NCBI GenBank assembly: GCA_033239005.1
Contig: BSQZ01000100.1
Coordinates: 776,001 to 840,000 of the forward strand
Source: Lamellibrachia satsuma
Taxonomy: Eukaryota; Annelida; Polychaeta; Sabellida; Siboglinidae
Direction of reading: 5' to 3'
Length of the DNA stretch: 64,000 nt
The notes under the pieces are model-generated. The model searched no databases, had not been told where the DNA came from, and saw nothing but the letters and a program-made list of their open reading frames with translations. Position 1 is the first letter of the stretch. Each line of letters begins with the position of its first letter. Shown here piece by piece: positions 12,388 through 22,170 of the stretch. Position numbers and translations under genes: made by a program.

Positions 12388-12926
12388 GTCACTTAACGTG
12401 CAGCGACAATCCGTGTAAGAACAACGCTACTTGTGTCAACCGAGAACAACGCTATGTGTGTCAACCGAGAACAACACTACGTGTTTCAACCAAGAACAAC
12501 GCTACGTGTGTCAACCAATAACAACGCTACGTGTTTCAACCAAGAACAACGCTACGTGTGTCAACCAAGAACAACGCTACGTGTATCAACCAAGAACAAC
12601 GCTACGTGTTTCAACCAAGAACAATGCTACGTGTTTCAACCAAGAATAACGCTACGTGTGTCAACCAAGAACAACGCTACGTGTGTCAACCAAGAACAAC
12701 GCTACGTGTGTCAACCAAGAACAACGCTACGTGTTTCAACCAAGAACAACGCTACGTGTGTCAACCAAGAACAACGCTACGTGTGTCAACCAAGAACAAC
12801 GCTACGTGTTTCAACCAAGAACAACGCTACGTGTTTCAACCAAGAACAACGCTACGTGTGTCAACCGAGGTCGACGTTACGAATGTCAGTGTACGTCCGG
12901 ATGGTCTGGTCCCAGTTGCACCGTCG
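12388..12926 (+). CDS. EGF-like exon disrupted by an internal 25-bp minisatellite
   Basis: Acceptor TTTCAG ends at 12387 and donor GTACGT starts at 12927. The left edge encodes CSDNPCKNNATCVN and the right edge RYECQCTSGWSGPSC; together these are the six-cysteine layout of one EGF-like domain. Between them the segment encoding N-N-A-T-C-V-N has been repeated about 18 times as a 25-bp unit. The unit has no stop in any frame, so all three frames stay open. However, the left edge reads in the frame of 12399 and the right edge in the frame of 12884, which differ by two bases, so this allele does not restore the EGF domain. A related exon is on the minus strand at 21540-21653. EGF domains are extracellular disulfide modules; the parent gene is not identifiable. 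Either a pseudo-exon or an exon tolerated by skipping. Confidence 0.6.
12418..12875 (+). repeat. 25-bp minisatellite inside the EGF exon
   Basis: Unit contains AACAACGCTACGTGTGTCAA plus CCAAG; about 18 units, with a GTGTG/GTGTT alternation. Edge units differ (CGAGA rather than CAAGA) and match the ancestral exon. Confidence 0.95.
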
Positions 12927-13125
12927 GTACGTTAGCATGTGATAATAATGTAGGTGTGCCGAGTTAGATCATTAGGAGGAAGGAGATCCTCCTGTTGGAG
13001 ATGACGCAACGGATTAATAGTACGAGGGAGGTTGGGAAAGGAGGACTCACGATGCGGAAATGGCCCATTTTATTTATTCTCCAGCCACCTTTTTTTATAG
13101 AAAACGTAGCCATGTAAAATGACAA

Positions 13126-13362
13126 ATGTATTACACATTTCTAATAATTTTATTATGTTCACTGTTCATTGTTGTGCAGGAATGTTGGAGAGAAAAAAGA
13201 AACCGAAGAAGAAAGAAATGCAGGAAAAATGACAAAATTGGTAACAGAGCGGGATATCTCCTCCTAAGACCAGAAGACTGGGAACCTCTCATAATGTGTT
13301 TAGCAGTCAACATTTCCTGTTTGTTTTGTCGGTGGAATTCGTTGTTGTGTTCAGCTACTTAA
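13126..13362 (+). other. weak exon candidate, basic/lysine-rich
   Basis: A polypyrimidine tract and TTGTGCAG precede position 13180, and GTAACA follows at 13241. The 61-bp interval would encode a short Lys/Glu-rich segment. Read in another frame, the same region gives a hydrophobic stretch followed by KRNRRRKKC, which looks like a membrane anchor with basic tail 3' of the EGF exon. The two readings exclude each other and neither has independent support. Confidence 0.15.
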
Positions 13363-13462
13363 TTTTTATTAATATATCATGCACTAAAATATTACCTTAA
13401 AAAAACGAGCAATGTAACATATTCGAAAATAAAACTAAACATTAATTTACTGTAATCAAGCA

Positions 13463-13495
13463 GGCACGCACGTACACACACACGCACGCACACAA
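13463..13495. repeat. (CA/CGCA)n microsatellite
   Basis: ACGCACGTACACACACACGCACGCACACA. Nothing else is recognised between 13365 and 13690. Confidence 0.8.
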
Positions 13496-13689
13496 TCTAT
13501 ATACGATTCACGTGGGAGCCACGTGTGTTATGGTTAAATTGTGACAAAAACCGCGCAACGCAAAAGTCGCCGTCAATATTTTAATAGTTGCGCTTCCACT
13601 AGCCATAACTCGTTTATCATACCAACAACACCACCAAGTGGTTATTACTTACCTGATGTGAATACGACCAATTGTAGTGAACGAAGCCA

Positions 13690-13945
13690 CATCGTCCTAC
13701 AGTGACGTCACTCGTCATATCACCACTGCCACAACTTGATTATCAATTCAAAATGGACAATTGACACATTTTCAATACACGCACTATTTACAATTGTATG
13801 CAGCTGAAATGGAGATTTCTTGACGCAGGATCTACCTAATGAAATAAAGTTGTGCAGTGTATGCATATCAAATATAAGTTGTGTCAGTGCAACTGGTGGG
13901 GAATTTGGAATAAGACATGTGTTGAAGTTTGCTGATCCACAGCAT
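13690..13945 (-). repeat. dispersed repeat family B, copy 2 (inverted)
   Basis: Reverse complement matches 11885-12200 in several blocks (CTTTATTTCATTAGGTAGA, CAATTGTAAATAGTG, AAGTTGTGGCAGTGGTGATATGA). Confidence 0.5.
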
Positions 13946-14062
13946 ATCATTCACATCATATCGTCGTTTGAATACATCTAAATTGGATTATGTTAAATGC
14001 ATGTATTTTTTTATCATACTGTGGAAATGTATCGCCCACGTCAAAGCCGGTTTTATTTTCAG

Positions 14063-14089
14063 AAGTACCAGCGACCACTGCAGGATCAG
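14063..14089 (+). other. possible 27-bp micro-exon
   Basis: TTTTATTTTCAG precedes and GTGACT follows a 27-bp block that can encode KYQRPLQDQ. A second block with the same design is at 15101-15130 and encodes WQRALQSTFK in one frame. The resemblance (Y/W-Q-R-x-L-Q) is suggestive, but short matches arise easily. Confidence 0.2.
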
Positions 14090-14399
14090 GTGACTCAATT
14101 TATTACATGTAGAACTTTGATATGTACAACATATGCATCGCTATCTACACGCCGTAGCACAACCTCCATTAAAGCGAAACAGAAGTCATGGTTTTGGGGC
14201 GATGCTCCTAAAAGATATAATAAAAACAAACCATGTGGAACTAAATCAAGAATATCGTGCCACTAGTTTACTCAGAATGTGTTCTAAAAGTAGGAGATTC
14301 CAGTCATTTCTCCAGTTGATTAAGCGCTGTTAGCCACCGACGCCGATAAGCAGATGCGCAGTTCTACGAAAATCGTGTAACCTAAGAGTCTTGTGACGT

Positions 14400-14690
14400 A
14401 TTTCGGAAGGCCAACATACACATAACCAACGCAAAGTCTCAAACAAACGTATTATTTTGCCCGAAAAAGACTAGTTTATAAACAAAGGCCAAAAAGTTTC
14501 ATAAGTTAAGTTGGGAGGCAAAAAGCATACCCAAATCGTACTGATAAATATAGGAATAGATGTATACAAATATAGTTTCATTTGGCGAGCGAATTGCGGT
14601 ACACTTTGATACTCGTGACGTAGGGTTGTCAAATAGTATGGCGCGGCCCATGACATTAAGATGATATGTGTTCAACAAGGTTTTCCTAGT
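14400..14690 (-). repeat. dispersed repeat family A, copy 2 (inverted)
   Basis: ATTTGGCGAGCGAATT and the neighbouring blocks are the reverse complement of 7600-7690. The antisense open frames here are therefore repeat-derived. Confidence 0.55.
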
Positions 14691-14735
14691 AAACAACTGG
14701 CGTGATATTCTAAATTGTAGTTGCAAATGCTAGTT

Positions 14736-14906
14736 ATGCTTTTATAACTCTTATAGATGAATAGGCCCAAACCCATGACTTTTATAACTCTTATAGATGC
14801 ATAGGCCCAAACCCATGACTTTTATAACTCTTATAGATGCATAGGCCCAAACCCATGACTTTTATAACTCTTATAGATGCATAGGCCCAAACCTATGACT
14901 TTTGTT
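14736..14906 (+). repeat. 40-bp minisatellite, about 4 units
   Basis: Unit TTTATAACTCTTATAGATGC followed by ATAGGCCCAAACCCATGACT, almost identical between copies. Confidence 0.95.
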
Positions 14907-15100
14907 CCCATTTAAAAAAAAAACATGTATATTGATGTACTATGCTACATAATATTTATTTGTCTGTATGTTGCTCAGAGATGAATTGTTATTACTGTTA
15001 CACAAAATACTGTTTCACATTAGATATCAAACGTTTAATTCGCGTTACCCGTCAACATTCAATGTATATTTTGAGACGTATAACCTACTTTTATTTACAG

Positions 15101-15130
15101 TGGCAGCGGGCATTGCAGTCAACATTCAAG
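15101..15130 (+). other. possible 30-bp micro-exon
   Basis: TTATTTACAG precedes TGGCAGCGGGCATTGCAGTC; the block ends CAAG before GTACGT. Flanking splice consensus is good on both sides. See 14063-14089. Confidence 0.2.
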
Positions 15131-15210
15131 GTACGTAACGTGTGTGTGTGTGTGTGTGCGTGCGTGCGTGTGTGTGCGTGCGTGCGTGCGTGCGTGCGTG
15201 CATTCGTGCG
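15131..15210. repeat. (GT/GCGT)n microsatellite
   Basis: GTGTGTGTGTGTGTGCGTGCGTGCG tract directly after the putative splice donor. Confidence 0.9.
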
Positions 15211-15301
15211 TGACATTCTAAATGTATATGTATATATGTTTTTATGCTGCAATAGTGTTCGCCAGATGGCGCCACATCCGTCGTTTATCATTATTGCTGT
15301 A

Positions 15302-15757
15302 GGAGTCAGACCACAGTTGAAAATTGCATTGGTGGCAATGTTAACGTTTTGTTTGATTATAAGAAAACGTGACCATCAAAAATTCTTAAAATAGTCCACA
15401 GCAACTGCCATCATCTCATTGATATACTGACCAAATCTTATCAAAATAACATACCTCCAGCTCTTTAAAATCGCCCCGACGTGCGATGCCTATCAATTTT
15501 GAAAAAAATAGCCATGTATTCATGCGCCCACGTGGCCCATAGCAGCAACAAATTCCCATAAATCCCTCCGCCAGTTAAACTCTTTGAAAAATGCATTGTT
15601 TCACAGCCAATAGCTTCTACAAACAAACCTGTGAATATTCCTGCTCAAAGGCACCCATGTCACATAATATTAATTTATTAATTTCCCATTTTACAATTTC
15701 GTACGCCCTACATTCGTGTGAAACAATAAACAGGAAGGTCAACTGTGGTCTTACCCC
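15302..15757. mobile_element. TIR element (short form), copy 1, with TGTA target duplication
   Basis: Left end GGAGTCAGACCACAGTTGA; right end TCAACTGTGGTCTTACCCC, whose reverse complement is GGGGTAAGACCACAGTTGA. The 19-bp terminal inverted repeats match at 17 positions. Flanked by TGTA at 15298-15301 and 15758-15761. Length 456 bp with no transposase, so non-autonomous. A 4-bp target duplication and G-rich termini would fit Sola- or Chapaev-type DNA transposons among others; the superfamily is not assigned. Confidence 0.85.
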
Positions 15758-15759
15758 TG

Positions 15760-16270
15760 TACACACTAACAAAGCCCACGGCCGAGTTGGCTTATCGACC
15801 TAATCGGTGAAAAAGACTATCGCATGACGTGCGACTAATCTAAGCAGAATGCGAATTAGTCACCGCTGGTTGTTTCACAGGGCAGCAAGCGTGACATGCA
15901 ACGTCCGACATACAGTTTCTAACGTCCCTAAATGTAATATCAATAACACTAGTATATTGGTTGGACGGTGTGACTTAATTCTGACCAAACCAGGTCAAAC
16001 AGAATACGTTCGACTTACGTTTGTGGCGAGTACAGTGACCACTGGTCGGTGTTAGCCGCTATGTCGAACTCGGTCCTTGTGACAAGCGCACTAGAGAACC
16101 ATTAACTTATCGAGAGTCGAACAAATGTCGTGTTTCTGTCAATTCTGATCTTGTAGGTCAGCTTGACAACATCAAACGTGCACCGATAACGCTATCGATG
16201 AAAGGGGTCATCATGCGCTTGAATGTTTATTAATGTTACGATTATCATACAGTGATGTTTTGTGTGATAA
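15760..16270. other. no gene recognised
   Basis: Short frames at 15849-16055 show no domain; no repeats seen. Confidence 0.4.
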
Positions 16271-16273
16271 CAT

Positions 16274-16894
16274 GTGCAATGTTTTGTGAAAGCGGAAGAC
16301 TTAAGAGTCGTAGCGAGTGACGGGAGAGTGTGGTGGATATCGGAAGTATCCTACAAAAGGTGGGATAGTTTTGTGAAAGCGGGATACTTAAGAGTCGTGG
16401 CGAGTGACGGGATAGTGTGGTGGATATCGGAAGTCTCCTACCAAAGGTGGGAAAGTTTTGTGAAAGCGGGATACTTAAGAGTCGTGGCGAGTGACGGGAG
16501 AGTGTGGTGGATATCGGAAGTCTCCTACCAAAGGTGGGATAGTTTTGTGAAAGCGGGATACTTAAGAGTCGTGGAGAGTGATGGGAGAGTGCGGTGTATA
16601 TCGGGAGTCTCCTACCAAAGGTGGGATAGTTTTGTGAAAGCTGAAGACTTAAGAGTCGTGGCGAGTGATGGGAGAGTGTGGTGGATATCGGGAGTCTCCT
16701 ACCAAAGGTGGGCTAGTTTTGTGAAAGCGGGAGACTTAAGAGTCGTGGCGAGTGATGGGAGAGTGTGGTGGATATCGGGAGTCTCCTACCAAAGGTGGGC
16801 TAGTTTTGCGAAAGCGGAAGACTTAAGAGTCGTGGCGAGTGATGGGAGAGTGCGGTGGATATTGGGAGTCTCCTACCAAAAGTGGGATAGTTGA
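16274..16894 (+). CDS. open frame made of a 29-residue tandem repeat
   Basis: Seven copies of an 87-bp unit give one 206-codon frame with repeats of the type AGYLRVVASDGRVWWIS followed by EVSYQRWDSFVK. Substitutions between units (E/G, Y/D, K/Q) do not introduce stops. There is no Kozak context, splice evidence or recognised domain. The open frame follows automatically from one stop-free unit whose length is divisible by three, so coding is unproven. Flanks (to 17770) carry nothing else recognisable. Confidence 0.2.
   Translation: MQCFVKAEDLRVVASDGRVWWISEVSYKRWDSFVKAGYLRVVASDGIVWWISEVSYQRWESFVKAGYLRVVASDGRVWWISEVSYQRWDSFVKAGYLRVVESDGRVRCISGVSYQRWDSFVKAEDLRVVASDGRVWWISGVSYQRWASFVKAGDLRVVASDGRVWWISGVSYQRWASFAKAEDLRVVASDGRVRWILGVSYQKWDS
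16274..16894 (+). repeat. 87-bp minisatellite, 7 units
   Basis: GAGTCGTGGCGAGTGACGGG, GTGTGGTGGATATCGG and GTCTCCTACCAAAGGTGGG recur in order at 87-bp spacing. Confidence 0.95.
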
Positions 16895-17972
16895 CACATA
16901 TTAACACAAAAACGAATTAGCTAAAACAGAGTAAACAAACATGAAGGAAAATGTTTTCTTTTTTCTTTTCTGGGACGGTACTCATTTAAAACAAAGTTAC
17001 CGAATGTCATTTACTTGTAAAACTTCAATTATTTCAGGTCTATTTCAAAGGTGTATACCCTGAAACAAGACGTCTACCTCCTTATCGTTACTTATTTTAT
17101 GCATAAGTGTTCAACCTAATTGAAGCCAGGCACAAACCTCTATAGATGAGGCTGATTATTCGACTGGCATCCACTCCATGTAGTAAACGTTATATTCTAT
17201 ACAGCACTGTGACCAAATGCTCGCTAATAAGTTATCACAATTAATTGCTAATGATATTATTACCACAATATGTCCTTCGCTAAACTGGCAAACATTTTTT
17301 TCAGAGACTAGATACGTAAAAAATGTCAATACACGGAATGTACGTAAGATAATGAATAACATCTTTCATAGCATAGATTGATTCACGAAGTTTTCCAAGT
17401 TTTCGAAGTTTCCACTTTCTTGCTTGACACTTGTATTGTTCGCAACGACTGTCTTGTTTTCTATTATTGTTCCTCAAACGTAGTGTGTCGAACGCTTCGT
17501 GAAACCTGCTCCAGATATGTTAGTAGTTGTGATGCTTCATACAATACTGTATACATTTCGCACGGTGCAATAAGTATACGAAAACATTTTTAATTGTGAG
17601 CACAATTATAGAATATATCCTTAAACATAATTAACAAAGACAGGAACTTTAAACATGTGCATTTTATGCAACATTCGTAATTTTCAGATATCTGCTACGA
17701 CATTATCTTTACATAAATATTACATTAGTACGACTGTACTTTCATGTACAATAACGACGCACAAAAACTGCATTTGTCTGGCCAAAGGAAAACTGAAAAT
17801 TTAGTGTCTTAAATTGGGTACGTTTGTATTTTGCAATGATCCATGGCGTTGAATTTACACTGAATGAAGAATTTACAACGACTATAGATATACAACGGTC
17901 ATGCGACTTCACCAACGCATATTAAGTAAGAAGTGTCATTACTAGCAGATGTAATCACTTGGCATATGTTTT

Positions 17973-18581
17973 TTGTACGGATCAGGTTGTCCTGCGTCGG
18001 TGGTCTGCCCTGAGTTGTCACACGGCAAGGTCTGTCCTGAGTTGTCCCACGGCAAGGTCTGTCCTCAGTTGTCCCACGGCAAGGTCTGTCCTCAGTTGTC
18101 CCACGGCAAGGTCTGTTCTCAGTTGTCCTTCGGCAAGGTCTGTCCTCAGTTGTCCCTCGGTAAGGTCTGTCCTCAGTTGTCCCATGGCAAGGTCTGTCCT
18201 CAATTGTCCCACGGCAAGGTCTGTCCTCAATTGTCCCACGGTAAGGTCTGTCCTCATTTGTCCCACGGCAAGGTCTGTCCTCAGTTGTCACACGGCAAGG
18301 TCTGTCCTCAGTTGTCCCTCGGCAAGGTCTGTCCTCAGTTGTCACAGGGCAAGGTCTGTCCTCAGTTGTCCCACGGCAAGGTGTCCTCAGTTGTCACACG
18401 ACAAGGTCTGTCCTCAATTGTCCCACGGCAAGGTCTGTCCTCAGTTGTCACACGGCAAGGTCTGTCCTCAGTTGTCACATGGCAAGGTCTGTCCTCAGTT
18501 GTCCCTCGGCAAGGTCTGTCCTTAGTTGTCCCACGGCAAGGTTTGTCTTCAGTCGTCCCACGGCAAGGTTATTTCGGTTGA
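17973..18581 (+). CDS. open frame of 9-residue repeats (CPQLSHGKV type)
   Basis: The 27-bp unit gives about 20 copies of CPQLSHGKV in one frame of 202 codons, with other frames open too. One unit is shortened (near 18380), which shifts the frame after that point. A possible acceptor (GGATCAG before GTTGTCCTGC) opens both duplicated copies, so a small exon may have existed before amplification. No family recognised; coding doubtful. Confidence 0.2.
   Translation: MYGSGCPASVVCPELSHGKVCPELSHGKVCPQLSHGKVCPQLSHGKVCSQLSFGKVCPQLSLGKVCPQLSHGKVCPQLSHGKVCPQLSHGKVCPHLSHGKVCPQLSHGKVCPQLSLGKVCPQLSQGKVCPQLSHGKVSSVVTRQGLSSIVPRQGLSSVVTRQGLSSVVTWQGLSSVVPRQGLSLVVPRQGLSSVVPRQGYFG
18005..18570 (+). repeat. 27-bp minisatellite, about 21 units
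   Basis: CTCAGTTGTCCCACGGCAAG plus GTCTGTC, with CAC/TCA/CTC variants of the third position block. Confidence 0.95.
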
Positions 18582-18667
18582 ATGTCGAACGACTTCACTT
18601 CAGGTTGGATGACTTTGATTACTGGAAGTTACAAAACAGACACGTAATTACCTACCTTAAAACTTTG

Positions 18668-19015
18668 TCTGGCTAAAGGAAAACTGAAAATTGAGTGTCT
18701 TAAATTGGGTACGTCTGTATTTTGCATTGATCCATGGCGTTGAATTTATACTGAATGAAGCATTTACAACGATTATAGATATTCAACGGTCATGCGACTT
18801 CACAGCACAGTGTAAGCCGTGCCATTACTAGGTAGATGTAATCACTTGGCAGATGTTTTCTGTACGTATCAGGTTGTCGTGCGTCGGTGATCTGTTCTCA
18901 GTTGTCACACGGCAAGGTCATTTCGGTTAAACGTCGAACGACTACACTTCAGGTTGGACGACTTTGATTACTGGAAGGTACACAACAGACATGTAATTAC
19001 CTATTTTAAAACTCA
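18668..19015 (+). repeat. duplicated block, copy B, array not expanded
   Basis: Same order of segments as copy A, but CTCAGTTGTCACACGGCAAG occurs only once (about 18897-18917). It therefore preserves the state before minisatellite growth. Confidence 0.9.
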
Positions 19016-19049
19016 ATTCTCTACTGATTTGAGATTCGTTGATGACCAA

Positions 19050-19105
19050 CTATGTAGTGCGTGTGTGTGTGCGTGCATGCGTGCGTGCGTGTACGTGTGT
19101 GTAGT
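19050..19105. repeat. (GT/GCGT)n microsatellite
   Basis: GTGTGTGTGTGCGTGCATGCGTGCGTGCGTG. Nothing else recognised from 19016 to 19340. Confidence 0.85.
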
Positions 19106-19343
19106 TTGAGTAACACCTGCAGTCGATTTAATTAAACAATGCTTATTTTTTTCATCGAAAGGATTGACTTTAGTCCTAAAGTATGTTAAGCCTCAAAGTA
19201 GTGGATATCCAAAATGGCAAAGATTGTGCGGGTCAAGGCCGATCACGGGCGTGACTTCCATCTTCTCGCCGATCACATGACAAAGAAATTTCAATAAGGG
19301 CGAAATTTTTGAGTTTTCAATGTTACACTTTTTACTTCCTCTA

Positions 19344-19490
19344 GCCGATCACACACGCACACGCATGCACTCACACGCGCACACTCGCACATATGCACAC
19401 ACGCACGCAGACACGAATGCACACTTGCACACACGCACGCACGCACACAGGAACGCACACTCGTATGCACGCACACGCACACATATACAA
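19344..19490. repeat. CA/CGCA-rich microsatellite
   Basis: Imperfect ACACGCACGC repeats; histidine-threonine and cysteine-valine frames across it are artefacts. Confidence 0.9.
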
Positions 19491-19574
19491 TATCTATCTG
19501 TGGAGGAATCAAAACAATAATTGTTTATTTTCGTGTGTTGGAAGTCAGTGTAATACACACATATCCGACCAGAA

Positions 19575-19660
19575 TGTGATTACCTTTTGAACGAGCAATC
19601 CCACATTGCTCTGAAACTTTCATTTTAGCACGAAATGTTACTTCCAAGTCCTTTTCTTAT
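19575..19660 (+). repeat. dispersed repeat family A, tail fragment
   Basis: Shares the order AATCCC(A/G)CATTGCTCT ... AATGTTA(C/T)T ... CCAAGTCCTTTTCTT with 7795-7860. Confidence 0.55.
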
Positions 19661-19765
19661 GTGGTTCTACCTGATACAGCAACCCCCCCATTCTTCTGTG
19701 GTTCTACCTGATACAGCACCCCCCCATTCTTCTGTGGTTCTACCTGATACAGCACCCCCCCATTT
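19660..19765 (+). repeat. 35-36-bp tandem repeat, 3 units
   Basis: TTCTGTGGTTCTACCTGATA followed by a CAGCACCCCCCCATTC-type block. The next 390 bp to 20155 hold nothing recognisable. Confidence 0.9.
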
Positions 19766-20149
19766 TATATTCTTAAATTATCTATGTGTGCAAGATAATG
19801 AGATTCTATAATTCTCCTTTTGGCTTTCTTTTGTAAAAATACACACATAACAAACTAGAGTAAAACATAAAAACAAACACGACATAAACTTGCTAACATT
19901 GCTGATCTACGACCAGAGACACTGTTGACATAATTGTTTCAATATACATTGCTCATTTAATATGTTCCTCTGTACAAAAGCCTAGACATATCGTTGATGA
20001 GACTTAATTTTTATTTGTTCCATTTATTTTAATTACGACGTCGCTGCTTAGAGTATTCGAAATTGGTGAGAAACACAAGTCAAGGTAATAATTTATGAGA
20101 AACAGTCAAACTTGATGAGAAGCGCAGTGAAATGTCAAATTCGATCATA

Positions 20150-21046
20150 CTACGCTACATGGGCGGAGCTTGCTAGTAGTGATGGAGCAAAAACAGGTAG
20201 AATAAGGGCTGCTAGTAATGATGGAGCAATAACAGGCTGAATAAGGGCTGCTAGTAACGATGGAGCAATAACAGGTAGAATAAGGGCTGCTAGTAGTGAT
20301 GGAGCAATAACAGGTAGAATAAGGGCTGCTAGTAGTGATGGAGCAATAACAGGTAAAATAAGGGCTGCTAGTAATGATGGAGCAATAACAGGCTGAATAA
20401 GGGCTGCTAGTAACGATGGAGCAAAAATAGGTAGAATAAGGGCTGCTAGTAACGATGGAGCAATAACAGGTAGAATAAGGGCTGCTAGTAATGATGGAGC
20501 AATAATAGGTTGAATAAGGGCTGCTAGTAGTGATGGAGCAATAACAGGTTGAATAAGGGCTGCTAGTAGTGATGGAGCAATAACAGATTGAATAAGGGCT
20601 GCTAGTAACGATGGAGCAATAACAGGTTGAATAAGGGCTGCTAGTAGTGATGGAGCAATAACAGGTTGAATAAGGGCTGCTAGTAGTGATGGAGCAATAA
20701 CATGTTGAATAAGGGATGCTAGTAGTGATGGAGCAATAACAGGTTGAATAAGGGCTGCTAGTAGTGATGGAACAATAACAGGTTGAATAAGGGCTGCTAG
20801 TAGTGATGGAGCAATAACAGGTTGAATAACGGCTGCTAGTAGTGATGGAGCAATAACAGGTTGAATAAGGGCTGCTAGTAGTGATGGAGCAATAACAGGT
20901 TGAATAAGGGATGTTAGTAGTGATGGAGCAATAACAGGTTGAATAAGGGTTGCTAGTAGTGATGGAGCAATAACAGGTTGAATAAGGGATGCTAGTAATC
21001 CCACTGTAATTAGCTCCAAGTTATGTGAATATCCTGAATTAGTCAA
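20150..21046 (-). CDS. open frame of 13-residue hydrophobic repeats
   Basis: A 39-bp unit repeated about 21 times gives a 298-codon minus frame of APSLLAALIQPVI repeats. Substitutions are mostly conservative in this frame (I/V, Q/L, A/S/T), and no unit has a stop. Before the array the frame starts MTNSGYSHNLELITVG. No known family recognised; a hydrophobic repeat of this size would be membrane-associated if made. An open frame is expected from a stop-free unit divisible by three, so this is weak evidence. Confidence 0.2.
   Translation of the reverse strand: MTNSGYSHNLELITVGLLASLIQPVIAPSLLATLIQPVIAPSLLTSLIQPVIAPSLLAALIQPVIAPSLLAAVIQPVIAPSLLAALIQPVIVPSLLAALIQPVIAPSLLASLIQHVIAPSLLAALIQPVIAPSLLAALIQPVIAPSLLAALIQSVIAPSLLAALIQPVIAPSLLAALIQPIIAPSLLAALILPVIAPSLLAALILPIFAPSLLAALIQPVIAPSLLAALILPVIAPSLLAALILPVIAPSLLAALILPVIAPSLLAALIQPVIAPSLLAALILPVFAPSLLASSAHVA
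20160..20995 (-). repeat. 39-bp minisatellite, about 21 units
   Basis: Plus-strand unit GGGCTGCTAGTAGTGATGGA followed by GCAATAACAGGTTGAATAA, with GTAATG/GTAACG/GTAGTG subtypes arranged in blocks. Confidence 0.95.
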
Positions 21047-21199
21047 TTTCTTTCATCCCACGTGCCACAGTTCACTCAGCTGTATAAATGATTACCTGGC
21101 TACAGGTAGAAGTGGATAATTGAACAAATAGTCCTCGCGCAGTAATTGCAGCGTGTCTGAATGCTTCCCAGAGATGGCGTTGGAATGAACAGGTCTGCC

Positions 21200-21445
21200 A
21201 AGGGGTTAAGTGTAAAGTGCTTTGAGGAGTCCCAAAGACTGGATACTGCGCTATATAAGAACGTACCTTTACCTCGTTTACTGTCTACACTGTTGCATCA
21301 AGTTGTTGTCGTTGTTCATCAACAACACAATGCCATCATATCCATATTCTAGGTCAGGTGCCAAGACTGTTGCGCACCAACATAAAACACCTGGGCCAGG
21401 AATACGTTATACCAATGAAGCATCCCGTGCGACTAAAGAAAGTTG
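21200..21445 (+). repeat. second copy of the 8215-8580 block, with internal deletion
   Basis: Matches AAGTGTAAAGTGCTTTGAGG, ACGTACCTTTACC, GTTGTTGTCGTTGTTCATCA and GTCAGGTGCCAAGACTGTTG in the same order as 8240-8560. Confidence 0.7.
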
Positions 21446-21539
21446 AGTTACAACACAGTGGAGAGAAGGCAACTGTTAATGTTATTTACAAGACTATAAT
21501 TACGATTATTATTATTAGTAGTTCTGCATGATTACATAC

Positions 21540-21653
21540 CAACGTTGCGGTTGAGACCAGACCATCCTTCCGCATAATTACATTCGTAACGTTGATCTCC
21601 ACTGACACACGCAGCGTTGTTGTTACAAGGATTGTCGCTGCACATTAAGTTAC
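21540..21653 (-). CDS. EGF-like exon, degenerate (last two cysteines lost)
   Basis: Minus-strand exon of 114 bp bounded by GTTTCAG (reading 21660 to 21654) and donor GTATGT (21539 to 21534). It encodes CSDNPCNNNAACVSGDQRYEC followed by NYAEGWSGLNRNV. Compared with the exon at 12388 it shares CSDNPC, the N-N-A-x-C block, RYEC and GWSG. The positions of cysteines 5 and 6 are Tyr and Arg, so the domain could not form its third disulfide. It shows the ancestral size without the 25-bp array. Phase (two bases in, one base out) fits the plus-strand relative. Likely a decaying duplicate exon; the parent gene is unknown. Confidence 0.55.
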
Positions 21654-22114
21654 CTGAAACAGTAATAAAGGTTGTTCATGTATTGTCTGTCTTTGGTAGG
21701 TGAACCGTTTGTAGAATCTGTTGTGCATTTGATTTCAAATACCAGGTGAAACCGGAGAAAATATTCACTGAAGCTGACTTTGATTTAGCAGTGACCTACA
21801 GTAAATGCGCACTGTTTGAGTGGTTTAAAATTGGCTTCGCAGTTATTTGTTCCGCTCGACTCGTTAGAGAAACAATTAGCAAAAAAATCAAACTAGTCTA
21901 CTATCAAATATTTATTTTGATTTTGTTTTTTTGCGAAATCATCAGACAAACTTAAATTTTAACTTTTTGATTAGATTCTATCAATATTTGGCGAAAAGGG
22001 GAAAATGGTCCAGCTCCGTATACTATGACATAACATTTTCCTCACTTTTCCCAATTATATATATAAGGGGTCGGCAACCTTTTTGAATGGAGGGCCAAAT
22101 AAGTGACTTTGAAT

Positions 22115-22170
22115 AGGTTATCGGGCCACGCGCGCACGCACGCACGCACACACACACGCACGCACACTCG
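22115..22170. repeat. CGCA/CA microsatellite
   Basis: CGCGCGCACGCACGCACGCACACACACACGCACGCACAC just inside the left hAT-like terminus. Confidence 0.85.

Larger units (their letters stand above)
17775..18663 (+). repeat. duplicated block, copy A, with expanded 27-bp array
   Basis: Flanks of the array (GGCCAAAGGAAAACTGAAAA on the left; TTTCGGTTGAATGTCGAACG and TTGATTACTGGAAG on the right) are repeated in the same order at 18668-19015. Copy A and copy B are a direct tandem duplication. In copy A the central CAGTTGTCACACGGCAAGGT segment has been amplified. Confidence 0.9.
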
